DNA of 64,000 bases, from contig NZ_WVUG01000005.1 in the NCBI RefSeq assembly GCF_017614965.1, positions 1-64,000 on the forward strand, written 5' to 3'. The position numbers were made by a program, and so were the translations under genes. Positions 36,334 to 47,000 of this stretch are shown piece after piece; the first letter of the stretch is position 1, and each line of letters opens with the position of its first letter. This DNA comes from Streptomyces griseorubiginosus (GTDB taxonomy: Bacteria > Actinomycetota > Actinomycetes > Streptomycetales > Streptomycetaceae). The notes beneath the pieces are model-generated. The model was not told the origin of the DNA, searched no databases, and worked only from the letters and a program-made list of their open reading frames with translations.

Positions 36334-37383
36334 CTATGCGGGTGCCCGTGCCGCCCCCGTGCTGTCCCGCACGATGACCTGGGGCACCGGCACCCGTACC
36401 GTCCGTGCCGGGCCGCCGTCCACCAGGGCGGTCAGCTCCCGTGCCGCCGTACGGCCGAACTCCACGCTGTCGCGGGAGAGCGCCGACAGCCACGGCTTGA
36501 CCATCCGGCACAGGGCCGAGTCCTCCCAGGACAGCACCGACACGTCGGCCGGTACGGAGAAGCCCAGTTCGGCGGCGGTGGCGACGCCGGCCACGGCCAT
36601 CACGTCGTTGTCGTAGATCAGCGCGGTCGGGGGAGCGGGGCGTCCCAGGACCCGGCGGGTGACGGCGGCGCCCTCAGCGTCGGAGTAGTCGGTGGTCACC
36701 GACTCCACCTCGGACAGACTCCGGCGCTCCGCCTCGGCGCGCAGGGTGCGGATACGGCGCTCGGTGTGCGCCAGACCGGGCAGACCCGCGATGTGCACGA
36801 TCCGGCGGTGGCCGTGCGCGTACAACTCGTCCACGACCGAGGCCATCGCGCCCGCGTCGTCGGCCCAGACCGTCGACAGGCCCGGGTGACGTTCGTCGGG
36901 GGCGCCGCCGATCACCACGGCGGGCAGGCCGAGTTGGTCCAGCAGGTCGGGGCGCGGGTCGGCGGTGCGCGGGTCGACGACGAGGACGCCGTCCACGCGG
37001 TGCTCGGCCCACCAGCGCCGGTAGACCGCGCACTCGTCGTCGACGTCCTCGACCACCTGGAACAGCAGGCCCAGATGCCGTTCCGCCAGCACCTCCTGTA
37101 TGCCCGAGACGAGTTGGAGGAAGAAGGAGTCGACACCGAGGGTGTCCGCGGGGCGGGCCAGCACGAAGCCGACCGTCGCCGCGCCCTCACCGGACAGCTG
37201 ACGGGCCGCGGTGCTGGGCCGCCAGCCGAGCTCCTCGGCGACCTGGCGCACCCGGTCACGGGTCCCCTCGGAGACGCCCGGCCGGCCGTTGAGCGCGAAG
37301 GAGACGGCGCTCTGGGAGACCCCGGCGTGCCGCGCGATGTCCTTCATCGTCGGCCGACGCGCGGGCGACCGCTTGCCTGACAC
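36334..37383 (-). CDS. LacI-family repressor of the N-glycan locus
   Basis: This 349-residue protein has a LacI HTH and hinge (TMKDIARHAGVSQSAVSFALNGRPGVSEGTRDRVRQVAEELGWRPSTAARQLSG) and a periplasmic-binding-like effector domain (VVDPRTADP, HIAGLPG, NDVMAVAGVATAAELGFSVPADVSVLSWED). The GTG start 37383 follows GGGGA. It is divergent from the ABC-GH5-GH85-GH38 operon, and the shared region carries repeated CTAATGCG operators. The effector is probably an N-glycan-derived sugar. Confidence 0.9.
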   Translation of the reverse strand: MSGKRSPARRPTMKDIARHAGVSQSAVSFALNGRPGVSEGTRDRVRQVAEELGWRPSTAARQLSGEGAATVGFVLARPADTLGVDSFFLQLVSGIQEVLAERHLGLLFQVVEDVDDECAVYRRWWAEHRVDGVLVVDPRTADPRPDLLDQLGLPAVVIGGAPDERHPGLSTVWADDAGAMASVVDELYAHGHRRIVHIAGLPGLAHTERRIRTLRAEAERRSLSEVESVTTDYSDAEGAAVTRRVLGRPAPPTALIYDNDVMAVAGVATAAELGFSVPADVSVLSWEDSALCRMVKPWLSALSRDSVEFGRTAARELTALVDGGPARTVRVPVPQVIVRDSTGAARAPA

Positions 37384-37432
37384 GGTGATTCCCCATTCAA
37401 CTTTCAGTGAGCGGATTCCAGGAGAGTAGGTA

Positions 37433-37486
37433 CTAATGCGGTTCAGCCGCAAGAACCTAATGCGTATTAGCAACTAATGCGATTAG
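37433..37486. promoter_or_regulatory. Three CTAATGCG operator repeats for the LacI regulator
   Basis: CTAATGCGTATTAG (37457-37470) is a LacI-type palindrome with a central CG and perfect CTAAT/ATTAG arms. CTAATGCGATTAG (37474-37486) is the same with a centre one base shorter. CTAATGCGGTTCAG (37433-37446) has a good left half only. All lie between the divergent lacI start and the operon promoter. Confidence 0.75.
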
Positions 37487-37500
37487 CTCCTCCGGTTCCA

Positions 37501-37530
37501 TTGACGGGCCGGTGAAACGGCGTGCAGGGT
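37501..37530 (+). promoter_or_regulatory. Promoter of the N-glycan transporter operon
   Basis: TTGACG (37501-37506), an 18-bp spacer and CAGGGT (37525-37530) lie just downstream of the operators, 59 bp before the solute-binding protein GTG. Confidence 0.5.
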
Positions 37531-37588
37531 CTGCGTCGTTGGCCAACCCCACTGCCCCAACCCCGTTGCACGAGGAGGCCGTTGCGTC

Positions 37589-38881
37589 GTGTCCGTTTCC
37601 CGCAGAACCCTTGCCGCAGCCGCTTTCGTCGCCCTCGTCCTGCCGCTCAGCGCGTGCGGTTCGGGAGGTGACGACGGCGGATCGGGCGACGCCTCCGGCA
37701 AGGTCGAGGGCGACATCACCTTCCAGACCTGGAACCTGCGCGCCAACTTCAAGTCGTACTTCGACGGCGTGATCGCCGACTTCGAGAAGCAGTACCCCGG
37801 CACCCATGTGAAGTGGATCGACCAGCCCGCCGAGGGGTACGCCGACAAGATCAGCGCCGACGCGGCGGGCGGCACCCTGCCCGACGTCGTCAACGTCTCC
37901 CCGGACCTCGTCGCCCCGCTCGCCAAGGCCGGCCTCGCGCTCGACCTCGACAAGGCGGCGGCCAAGTACAGGAAGGAGTACCTGCCGGGCGCCTGGGCCA
38001 GCCATCGGATACCGGGCATGACCGGCACCTATGCCTTCCCCTGGTACCTCAACACGGGCCCGCTCTTCTACAACAAGTCGCTGTTCAAGAAGGCCGGACT
38101 CGACCCCGACAGCCCGCCGAAGACGTACGACGACCTTTTCGCCGACGCCCTGACCATGGCGCACAAGAGCGACGGCAAGGTCGCCACCCTCGCCAACGTC
38201 CCGACCATCGAGGACTTCGGCCGCTACGGCGTGGAGCTGATGAACAAGGAGGGCACCGCCTTCACCTTCAACGACGCCAAGGGCGTCCAACTGCTGAGCA
38301 AGTACAAGGAGTTGTACGACGCCAAGGCGCTGGACCCGCAGGCGCTGACCGCCACCCCGGAGTCGTCGGGAAGGAAGTTCCTCACCGAGGCCGTCGCCAT
38401 GAACCCGGGCAGTGCCCTCGACCTCGACAACTTCAAGAAGCAGGCGCCGAACCTGTACAAGAACATCGGCATCACCGACCAGATCACCAGCACCGGTCAC
38501 GTCAACATGTACGTCATGGGCGTGATGGTCAACTCCAGGACCAAGCGCACCCCGGCCGCCGTCGCCTTCGCGCACTACGTCACCGACGCAGAGCACCAGA
38601 TGTCCTTCGCCAAGAAGGTCGCCATCTTCCCCAGCACCGCCGGCTCCCTGGAGGACCCCTACTTCACCAAGGAGGACGGCACCGACGAGACACGGGTGCG
38701 GATCGCCGCCGCCAAGTCCCTGAAGAACGCGGTCAATTACACGCCCGTGCTGTTCAGCGACCAGATGAAGACGGCCCTGCGCAACGAGGTGGCCAAGGCG
38801 CTGCAGGGCAAGGAGAGCCCCAAGGCGGCTCTAGACAACGCTGTCAAGGCCTGCAACACACTCCTCCAGCAGCAGGGCTGA
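37589..38881 (+). CDS. ABC sugar-binding lipoprotein (CUT1 type)
   Basis: This 430-residue lipoprotein has a signal with lipobox LSAC (TLAAAAFVALVLPLSACGSGG) and a type-I sugar-binding fold: ITFQTWNL, FPWYLNTGPLFYNKSLFKKAGLDPDSPPKTYDDL and the C-terminal LQGKESPKAALDNAVKACNTLL. It captures an oligosaccharide, by context probably an N-glycan released by the GH85 enzyme. GTG 37589 follows GAGGAGG. It is the first gene of the operon. No ATPase gene is present in the locus, so a shared MsiK-type ATPase is needed. Confidence 0.9.
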   Translation: MSVSRRTLAAAAFVALVLPLSACGSGGDDGGSGDASGKVEGDITFQTWNLRANFKSYFDGVIADFEKQYPGTHVKWIDQPAEGYADKISADAAGGTLPDVVNVSPDLVAPLAKAGLALDLDKAAAKYRKEYLPGAWASHRIPGMTGTYAFPWYLNTGPLFYNKSLFKKAGLDPDSPPKTYDDLFADALTMAHKSDGKVATLANVPTIEDFGRYGVELMNKEGTAFTFNDAKGVQLLSKYKELYDAKALDPQALTATPESSGRKFLTEAVAMNPGSALDLDNFKKQAPNLYKNIGITDQITSTGHVNMYVMGVMVNSRTKRTPAAVAFAHYVTDAEHQMSFAKKVAIFPSTAGSLEDPYFTKEDGTDETRVRIAAAKSLKNAVNYTPVLFSDQMKTALRNEVAKALQGKESPKAALDNAVKACNTLLQQQG

Positions 38882-38887
38882 CGCGCG

Positions 38888-39781
38888 ATGGCCACCTCGA
38901 CCGTCACCCGGGTACGGCGCCAACTGCCGAGCAGCCCCTGGCTGTTCGCCGCGCCCGGGCTGCTGATCACCGGCGTGTTCATCCTGTACCCGTTCGTCTC
39001 CACGGTCGTGAGCGCCTTCACCGACCGCCGTACCCTCGTCCCGGGGAAGTTCGTCGGGCTCGCCAACTTCCGCGAGCTGCTGCACGACGACATGTTCTGG
39101 ATCGGCCTGCGCAACAGCACGTTGTACATCGTCTGCGTCGTCCCCGCCCTCGTCGTCCTGCCGTTGCTGCTCGCGCTGCTGGTGCAGAAGAACATCCCCG
39201 GCATCACCTTCTTCCGGTCCGCGTTCTACACGCCGGTCGTCGCCTCGATCGTCGTGGTCGGGCTGATCTGGGTGTGGCTCCTGGACGAACGCGGTCTGAT
39301 CAACTCCCTGCTGGAGAGCGTCGGGGTCGGCCGCGTCGGCTTCCTCAGCGACCAGTGGCTGCTGCTGTTCAGCGCCATGGCCGTGACCGTCTGGAAGGGC
39401 CTCGGCTACTACATGATCATCTATCTGGCCGCGCTGGCGAACGTCCCGCGCGAACTCCACGAGGCCGCCGCCGTCGACGGCGCAGGCGCGGTCCGCCGCT
39501 TTCGCACGGTCACCGTGCCCGCCGTACGCTCCACCATGGTCCTGGTCGGCGCGCTGTCCTCGGTCGCCGCCTTCAAGGTCTTCTCCGAGGTGTACCTGAT
39601 GGCGGGCCCCAGCGGAGGCCCGGCGGGCGAGGACACCACCCTGGTGATGCTGGTCCAGCGCACCGGCACCGGCCTCACCGGCCGCGTCGGCTACGCCTCC
39701 GCCATCTCGCTGGTCGTCTTCGTCGTCACCGTCGCGCTGATGCTGCTGGTGCTGCGCGCCGACCGGAGGGAGGCGTCATGA
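38888..39781 (+). CDS. ABC sugar permease, MalF-type
   Basis: This 297-residue inner-membrane subunit has six predicted helices and the EAA loop LAALANVPRELHEAAAVDGAGAVRRFRTVTVPAVRSTMV, which contacts the ATPase. It starts 6 bp after the binding-protein stop and overlaps the next gene by 4 bp. Confidence 0.92.
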   Translation: MATSTVTRVRRQLPSSPWLFAAPGLLITGVFILYPFVSTVVSAFTDRRTLVPGKFVGLANFRELLHDDMFWIGLRNSTLYIVCVVPALVVLPLLLALLVQKNIPGITFFRSAFYTPVVASIVVVGLIWVWLLDERGLINSLLESVGVGRVGFLSDQWLLLFSAMAVTVWKGLGYYMIIYLAALANVPRELHEAAAVDGAGAVRRFRTVTVPAVRSTMVLVGALSSVAAFKVFSEVYLMAGPSGGPAGEDTTLVMLVQRTGTGLTGRVGYASAISLVVFVVTVALMLLVLRADRREAS

Positions 39782-40680
39782 GCGTCCTGGAGAAGGCACG
39801 GCCCGTCTCCCGCCCCGAGGCCCCCGGGCCCCGCGTCACCGACGAACACGGCCGCCGCATCCGGGTGGGCGAACTCGTCGTGCGCTACGTGCTGTTGCTC
39901 GTCGTCCTCGCGCTGACCGTCGGCCCGTTCCTGTGGCAGCTGTCCACCTCGCTCAAAGGTCCCACGGAGGACATCTTCAGCTCACCGCCGAAGTTCCTGC
40001 CCGGACACCCGACCCTGCACAACTACGAGCGGGTCGCCGACACCATCCCGGTGTGGGACTACGCGCTGAACTCCCTCAAGGTCGCCGCCGCCAACGTCGT
40101 GACCAACTGTGTCGGTTCGGCCCTCGCCGGCTACGCCCTGGCCCGGCTGCGCTACCGCGGCCGACGCGTCGCCACCCTCGTGTTCATCCTCGCGATGCTC
40201 GTACCGGTGGAGGGCATCATCATCGCCCAGTTCACCACCATGCGGGAACTCGGGCTCAACAACACCCTCGTCGGCGTCGTCCTGCCCGGCTGCATCGCCG
40301 CCATGAACGTGCTGCTGATGCGCAACGCCTTCCTCAACCTGCCGTACGAGATCGAGGAGGCCGCCTATGTCGACGGCGCCGACGTCTGGCAGCGGTTCCT
40401 GCGCATCGCGCTGCCCTCGGTGCGTGGCACCCTCGCCGTCGTGGCGATCTTCGCCTTCATGGGCGCCTGGGACGACTTCCTGTGGCCGTTGATCGTGCTC
40501 AGCGACCCGTCCAAGTTCACGCTGACCATCGGCCTCAACTACCTGCACGGCACCTTCGCCAACGACGAACGCCTCGTCGCCGCGGGCACGGTCATCGCCG
40601 TCGCCCCGCTGATCGCCCTCTTCGCCTGTCTGCAGCGGTACTTCTTCCGCGGGGTGGGCGAGGGGGCCGTCAAGGGCTGA
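39778..40680 (+). CDS. ABC sugar permease, MalG-type
   Basis: This 300-residue permease has a cytoplasmic N-terminal stretch, six helices and the EAA loop LRNAFLNLPYEIEEAAYVDGADVWQRFLRIALPSVRGTLAVV read as MRNAF..., followed by the DDFLWPLIVLSDPSKFTL segment typical of MalG-type subunits. ATG 39778 overlaps the upstream stop (ATGA). It pairs with the 38888 gene to form the channel. Confidence 0.92.
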   Translation: MSVLEKARPVSRPEAPGPRVTDEHGRRIRVGELVVRYVLLLVVLALTVGPFLWQLSTSLKGPTEDIFSSPPKFLPGHPTLHNYERVADTIPVWDYALNSLKVAAANVVTNCVGSALAGYALARLRYRGRRVATLVFILAMLVPVEGIIIAQFTTMRELGLNNTLVGVVLPGCIAAMNVLLMRNAFLNLPYEIEEAAYVDGADVWQRFLRIALPSVRGTLAVVAIFAFMGAWDDFLWPLIVLSDPSKFTLTIGLNYLHGTFANDERLVAAGTVIAVAPLIALFACLQRYFFRGVGEGAVKG

Positions 40681-40709
40681 TCGCCGTCTACGAGTTCCAA
40701 GGACACCGC

Positions 40710-41966
40710 ATGCCTCCTGCCGTGCGCTTCGGCGTCAACTACACCCCCAGCGAAGGGTGGTTCCACCACTGGCTCGACTTCGACCTCGACTCCGTACGCG
40801 CCGACCTCGACTCGATCGCCGCGCTCGGCCTGGACCACGTCCGGGTCTTCCCGCTGTGGCCGTACTTCCAGCCCAACCGCACGCTGATCCGCCCACGGGC
40901 CGTCGAACAGCTCGTGGCCCTGGTGGACGCCGCCGCCGAACGCGGCCTCGACGTCAACGTGGACGGACTGCAAGGGCACTTGAGCAGTTTCGACTTCCTG
41001 CCTGCCTGGACCCGCACCTGGCACCGGCGCAACCTCTTCACCGACCCGGACGTCCTCGACGGCCAGGCCGCCTATCTCCGCACCCTGGCCGCCGCCCTCG
41101 CCGACCGCCCCAACTTCCTCGGCATGACGCTCGGCAACGAGGTCAACCAGTTCTCGGCCGGCCCGCACCCCGACCCCGACCGGGCCTCCGCGGCGCAGAT
41201 CGACGCGTGGCTGGAGCGCATGCTGACCGCCTGCGAGAAGGGCGCCCCCGGTAAGCTCCATCTGCACGCCGAGTACGACGCCACCTGGTACCAGGACGAC
41301 ATGCCGTTCACCCCGGCCCAGGCGGCCCGGCACGGCGCCCTCACGGCCGTGCACTCCTGGGTGTTCAACGGCACCGCCCAGCGCCACGGCCGTACCTCCG
41401 TGCCGACCGAACACCATGCCGCGTACCTCATCGAACTGAGCAGGGCATGGGCCGATGACCCGAACCGCCCCGTCTGGCTCCAGGAGGTCGGCGCCCCCGC
41501 ACCCCTCATCCCGCCCGAGCACGCCGCCGCCTTCACCGAGGCCACCGTCGCGAGCGCCCTCGACTGCCCCGACCTGTGGGGCATCACCTGGTGGTGCTCC
41601 CACGACGTCTCCCGCGACCTCGCCGACTTCCCCGAACTCGAATACGGGCTCGGGCTGTTGACGAACGACCGGCACCCGAAGGACACGGCACGCGTACTGG
41701 CCGGCGCGGCGGCGCGCGACCACAGGGCGCCCGCGCCGCGCACCACCGCCCTCGTCGTCCCCGCCGATCCGGCCGTACGGTCCCGCTGCGCGCCCGGCGG
41801 CCCGGTCTTCGACGCCTTCTTCCGGCTGACCGCCGACGGCGCCCGCCCCACCACAGTCCTGGACACCCGCGCGGGCGACAAGGACCACCTCGCCGCACGC
41901 GGCATCACCGAAGTCGTCACTCCCGAACAGGTACTCCCCACCCCACAAGGAGACACCAGCTCGTGA
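40710..41966 (+). CDS. GH5-type glycosidase, probable N-glycan-core beta-mannosidase
   Basis: This 418-residue TIM-barrel enzyme lacks a signal peptide, so it is cytoplasmic. It has clan GH-A acid/base E144 in MTLGNEVNQF and nucleophile E259 in VWLQEVGAP. The start FGVNYTPSEGWFHHWLDFDLDSVRADLDSIAALGLDHVRVFPLWPYFQPN resembles GH5_18-type proteins. In bifidobacteria GH5_18 beta-mannosidases split Man-beta-1,4-GlcNAc from N-glycans, and the neighbouring GH85 and GH38 genes suit that role. The subfamily is inferred. AAGGA precedes ATG 40710. Confidence 0.78.
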   Translation: MPPAVRFGVNYTPSEGWFHHWLDFDLDSVRADLDSIAALGLDHVRVFPLWPYFQPNRTLIRPRAVEQLVALVDAAAERGLDVNVDGLQGHLSSFDFLPAWTRTWHRRNLFTDPDVLDGQAAYLRTLAAALADRPNFLGMTLGNEVNQFSAGPHPDPDRASAAQIDAWLERMLTACEKGAPGKLHLHAEYDATWYQDDMPFTPAQAARHGALTAVHSWVFNGTAQRHGRTSVPTEHHAAYLIELSRAWADDPNRPVWLQEVGAPAPLIPPEHAAAFTEATVASALDCPDLWGITWWCSHDVSRDLADFPELEYGLGLLTNDRHPKDTARVLAGAAARDHRAPAPRTTALVVPADPAVRSRCAPGGPVFDAFFRLTADGARPTTVLDTRAGDKDHLAARGITEVVTPEQVLPTPQGDTSS

Positions 41967-44023
41967 ACCCCACCAGACGCACCGTCCTGCTCGCCGGTGC
42001 CGCCGCCGCCCTGCTGCCGCCCCTGCCCGCCGTCGCGGCGACCCGCCGGGCCGACGCCACCACGACACCGCCGTACGCCTCCTACTGGTACCCGGACTCG
42101 CTGCCCTCGGGCACGCCCGGCACCGGCATCACCTGGCGGAGCCTGAAGTCCTGGACGGCCGCCGGTGACGCCGACCTCGCCTTCAACGCCGCCTCCGTGC
42201 CGCTCGCGCCCCGCTTCACCCCGACCCCGGCGAACACGACGGCCCGCTCCGGGCAGGCCCGCGTCCAGTCGCTGGTGTCCTTCGGACCGACCTCGAGCAA
42301 CCCCTCCCAGGGCTCGGCCACCGCCGACTACTACGCCCTCACCCACTGGGCCTACCTCGACGAACTCGTCTTCTGGGGCGGCTCGTCCGGCGAGGGGCTG
42401 ATCCTCGCCCCGAACGCACCCGTCGTCGACGCCGCCCACCGCCACGGCGTGCCGGTCCTCGGCAACATCTTCCTGCCGCCCACCGCGTACGGCGGTCAAC
42501 TGCGGTGGACCCGGGACCTGGTGCAGAAGGACTCCTCCGGGCGCTACCCCCTCGCGGCCCAACTCGTGGCCGTGGCGGCGGCGTACGGCTTCGACGGGTG
42601 GTTCGTCAACGCCGAGACCGGAGGCGGCGACAGCGCGCTGGCCGCGGACATGCTGGGCTTCGTCAAGGAGCTGAAGGCGCTGGCGGCGGCCCGCGGACAG
42701 CGCGTGACCTGGTACGACGCCATGACCGTGAACGGGACCGTGAGCTGGCAAGGCGCGCTGAACGGCCAGAACCAGGCCTTCTTCCAGGCCGCCGACGACA
42801 TGTTCGTCGACTTCCGCTGGACGGCGGGCACCCTCGCCTCCTCCGGGACGAAGACCGGCCAACTCGGCCGCAGCCGATACGAGTTGTGGGCGGGCGTCGA
42901 CGTCGAGTCCAACGGGTCGGACACCTCCGTCAACTGGGACGCGATCGTGCCGACCACCAGAACCCATGTCACGTCGATCGGGTTCTACCGGCCCGAGTGG
43001 ACCCGCAACCACCTGCCCGCCTCGCGGACGCCGGGTGACTTCCACGCGGCGGACGACCGCTTCTGGACCGGGCGGTCCCTGGACCCGTCCGAGCCCGACG
43101 CCGGCGACCCCTGGCGGGCCCCCGCGGTGTCGGTCGCGGACCGGTCGACGGTGAGCGGCATGCCATTCGCCAGCACTTTCAACACGGGGCACGGGCTGCG
43201 GTGGTACGAGGACGGGGCGGTCACCTCGGACGCCCCGTGGAACCACCTCGGGCTCCAGGACCGGCTGCCGTCCCGGCGATGGGTGGCGCGGACGCGGGGG
43301 CAGCGGCCGGCCGTCTCCTTCGACTTCGCGGACGCGTGGCGGGGCGGCAGCAGTGTGCTGGTGGACGGTGCACTCGACGAGCCGGTGGTGCTGGACGTGT
43401 ACGCGGCACGGCTGCCGGCCGGTGTCGACACGGTTGTCGAGCTGACCCATCGGACGGACGCGGGCGCTGTGAACGTCGAGGTCGCCGTCGGGCTGGGCGA
43501 GCCGAGCACGCCGGGTGCGACACCGCCGTACACATATCTGCCTGTGAACCCGGTCAACACGAGCCGCCGGCACCAGCGCGGACGGCGGCGGGGCGTGCGT
43601 GTGAAGTCGGTCAACGGCTGGGAGACGGTGACCGTGCCGCTCACTGGCCTGACGGGCACGATCCACGCCCTCGGGGTACGGCTCACCGCAACCGACGGCC
43701 CGGTCACGTGGCGGCTCGGCGCCCTCGCCGTGCGGGACGAGGTCGTCACCCCGGCCGCCCCCTCCGGCCTGCGGGTCACCTCGGCCTCCGGTGGCGACCT
43801 GCGGTTCGCCTGGACCGCCGCCCCCGGTGACGTACGCCAGTACACCCTGCACCGCCTCCTCGCCGACGGCACCCGGCGCTTCCTCGGCGGGACCTGCCAG
43901 AGGGCGTACTTCGTCTCCGGCCTCCAGCCCGAACAGGGGGAGGCGGCCGCGCGGTTCGAGCTGCGTGCCGTGGGGGAGCTGTACACCTCGTCGGCCCCCG
44001 TCACCGTGACCCACCCCTGGTAA
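41963..44023 (+). CDS. Secreted GH85 endo-beta-N-acetylglucosaminidase
   Basis: This 686-residue protein has a twin-Arg-type signal (TRRTVLLAGAAAALLPPLPAVAA) and a GH85 barrel: YWYPDSLPSG, VLGNIFLPPTAYGG, the N216-x-E218 catalytic pair in FDGWFVNAETGG and WYDAMTVNG with WQGALNGQNQ. A beta-sandwich and a C-terminal fibronectin-III-like domain (PSGLRVTSASGGDLRFAWTAAPGDVRQYTLHRL) follow. ENGases cut the chitobiose core of N-glycans. GTG 41963 overlaps the preceding stop and follows AAGGAG. Confidence 0.88.
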   Translation: MNPTRRTVLLAGAAAALLPPLPAVAATRRADATTTPPYASYWYPDSLPSGTPGTGITWRSLKSWTAAGDADLAFNAASVPLAPRFTPTPANTTARSGQARVQSLVSFGPTSSNPSQGSATADYYALTHWAYLDELVFWGGSSGEGLILAPNAPVVDAAHRHGVPVLGNIFLPPTAYGGQLRWTRDLVQKDSSGRYPLAAQLVAVAAAYGFDGWFVNAETGGGDSALAADMLGFVKELKALAAARGQRVTWYDAMTVNGTVSWQGALNGQNQAFFQAADDMFVDFRWTAGTLASSGTKTGQLGRSRYELWAGVDVESNGSDTSVNWDAIVPTTRTHVTSIGFYRPEWTRNHLPASRTPGDFHAADDRFWTGRSLDPSEPDAGDPWRAPAVSVADRSTVSGMPFASTFNTGHGLRWYEDGAVTSDAPWNHLGLQDRLPSRRWVARTRGQRPAVSFDFADAWRGGSSVLVDGALDEPVVLDVYAARLPAGVDTVVELTHRTDAGAVNVEVAVGLGEPSTPGATPPYTYLPVNPVNTSRRHQRGRRRGVRVKSVNGWETVTVPLTGLTGTIHALGVRLTATDGPVTWRLGALAVRDEVVTPAAPSGLRVTSASGGDLRFAWTAAPGDVRQYTLHRLLADGTRRFLGGTCQRAYFVSGLQPEQGEAAARFELRAVGELYTSSAPVTVTHPW

Positions 44024-44053
44024 CCGTCCGTCCCCAGCCTTGGAGCACCCCGT

Positions 44054-47000
44054 ATGCATGACGACCGCAGCCTGGTCGAAGCCCGTCTCAAGCGCGTCCT
44101 CGAGGAGCGCGTCCGGCCCGCGGTGTACCCGGAGTCGGTACCGCTGGAGGTGGCGGTGTGGCACGCGCCCGGTGAGCCGGTGCCGGTCGAGGAGGGGATC
44201 GCGGCCGAGCCCGAGCCGATCACGGTGGGCGCTCGGTGGGGTGCTCCCTGGGGGACGAGCTGGTTCCGCGTCACCGGAACCGTCCCCGAGGCGTGGGCGG
44301 GCCGGACCGTCGAGGCCCTCCTCGACCTCGGCTTCGACGAGAACATGCCGGGCTTCCAGTGCGAGGGCCTGGTCTACCGGCCCGACGGCACCCCGGTGAA
44401 GGGCCTCAACCCACGCAACCAGTGGGTACGCATCGGCGCGCCCGTCGAGGGCGGCGAGGAGGTGCGCCTGCACGTCGAGGCCGCCTCCAACCCCGTCATC
44501 CTCGACTACCACCCCTTCCTGCCCACCGAGTTGGGTGACAAGGACACCGCCGGCAGCGAGCCGCAGTACACCCTCACCCGCATGGACCTGGCCGTCTTCG
44601 ACGAGACGGTGTGGCAGCTGGTGATCGACCTGGAGGTGCTCGGCGAGCTGATGGCGGAGCTGCCCGCGGACTCGGCCCGGCGCTGGGAGATCCTGCGGGC
44701 GGTGGAGCGGGCCCTGGACGCGGTCGACCTGCAGGACGTCAACGGCACGGCGGGCGAAGCCCGTTCACGTCTGAGAGGGGTCCTGTCCGAGCCGGCCGCT
44801 CCCTCCGCCCACCACGTCAGCGCCGTCGGCCACGCGCACATCGACTCGGCGTGGCTGTGGCCGCTGCGGGAGACGGTGCGCAAGGTGGCCCGCACGACCT
44901 CCAACATGACGGCGCTGCTGGACGACGAACCCGAGTTCGTCTTCGCCATGTCGCAGGCCCAGCAGTGGGCCTGGGTGAAGGAACACCGGCCCGAGGTGTG
45001 GGCGCGGGTGAAGAAGGCGGTGGCCGACGGGAGGTTCGTGCCGGCGGGCGGGATGTGGGTGGAGTCGGACACCAACATGCCGGGCTCGGAGGCGATGGCC
45101 CGTCAGTTCGTGCACGGTAAGCGGTTCTTCCTGGACGAGTTCGGCATCGAGAACGAGGAGGCCTGGCTGCCCGACACCTTCGGCTTCGCCGCCGGACTGC
45201 CGCAGATCATCAAAGCGGCGGGCTCCAAGTGGCTGCTGACGCAGAAGATCTCCTGGTCGCAGACGAACAAGTTCCCCCACCACACGTTCCGTTGGGAGGG
45301 CATCGACGGCACCCGGATCTTCACGCACTTCCCGCCGGTCGACACCTACAACTGCTCGATGAAGGGCGGCGAGATCGCCCACGCGGCCCGCAACTTCAAG
45401 GACAAGGGAGTCGCCCGGCACTCCCTCGCCCCGACCGGCTGGGGTGACGGCGGAGGCGGCACGACCCGGGAGATGGTCGCGAAGGCGTCCCGCCTCAGGG
45501 ACCTGGAGGGTTCGGCGACCGTCGCCTGGGAGACCCCGCGCGCGTTCTTCGAGAAGGCCGAGGCCGAGTACCCCGAACCGCCCGTCTGGGTCGGCGAGCT
45601 CTACCTCGAACTCCACCGCGCCACCCTCACCAGCCAGGCGAAGACAAAGCAGGGCAACCGCCGCAGCGAGCACCTCCTGCGCGAGGCGGAACTGTGGGCG
45701 GCTACGGCGGCCGTACGGACCGGATTCCCTTATCCTTACGAGGAGTTGGACCGCATCTGGAAGACGGTGCTGCTGCACCAGTTCCACGACATCCTGCCGG
45801 GATCGTCGATCGCCTGGGTCCACCGCGAGGCACGGGCGACGTACGAACGCCTGGCCGCCGAGCTGACCACCATCATCACGGCGGCCCAACACGCCCTGGC
45901 GGGCGAGGGATCGACCCCTCTCCTCTTCAACTCCGCCCCGCACACCCGCCACGGCATTCCGGCGGGCGGCGCGGGCACGCCCGCCACCGAGGGTGAGACG
46001 ATCCGCACGGTGCGCCCCGACGGCGGCCACATCCTCGACAACGGCCTGCTGCGCGTCGAGATCGACGCCCGGGGCCTGGTCGTGTCGGCCCTCGACATCG
46101 GGGCGGACCGCGAGACCATCGCCCCGGGCCGGGCCGCCAACCTGCTCCAGCTGCACCCCGACTTCCCGAACATGTGGGACGCCTGGGACGTCGACGAGTT
46201 CTACCGCAACACCGTCACCGACCTCACGGACGCCGACGAGGTGGTCGCCGGTGAGGACGCCGGGTCCGTGCGGATCGTCCGTACGTTCGGCGCCTCACGC
46301 GTCACACAGGTGCTGTCGCTGCCGCCGGGGGAGCGGCGGCTGCTGCTGGAGACGGAGGTGGACTGGCACGAGACGGAGAAGTTCCTCAAGCTCGCCTTCC
46401 CGCTCGACGTGCACGCCGAACGGTACGCCTCCGAGACGCAGTTCGGGCACTTCCACCGCCCGACCCACACCAACACCTCCTGGGAGGCGGCCAAGTTCGA
46501 GGCCTGCAACCACCGCTTCGTCCATCTGGAGGAACCGGGCTGGGGGGTCGCGCTCGTCAACGACTCCACGTACGGCCATGACGTGACCCGCACCGTGCGC
46601 ACGGACGGCGACCGCGGTACGACCACCACGGTGCGGGTCTCCCTGCTGCGCGCCCCGCGCTTCCCCGACCCCGAGACCGACCAGGGGGTGCACCGCTTCC
46701 GGCACGCGCTGGTGCCAGGGGCGGGGATCGGGGACGCCGTGCGCGAGGGCTGGCGGATCAACCTTCCCGAGCGTCGGGTCGACGGCGCGGGCGAGGTCGC
46801 GCCGCTGGTGACGGTCGATCAGGAGGCGGTCGTGGTCACGGCGGTGAAGCTCGCCGACGACGGCAGCGGCGATGTGGTCGTCCGCTTCCACGAGGCCCAC
46901 GGCGGCCGGGCGCGGGCCACCCTGACCGCGGGCTTCGCGGTCGCCGACGTCATGGTCACCGACCTGCTGGAACGCCCGCTGCCGCAGACGCCCGCACCAC

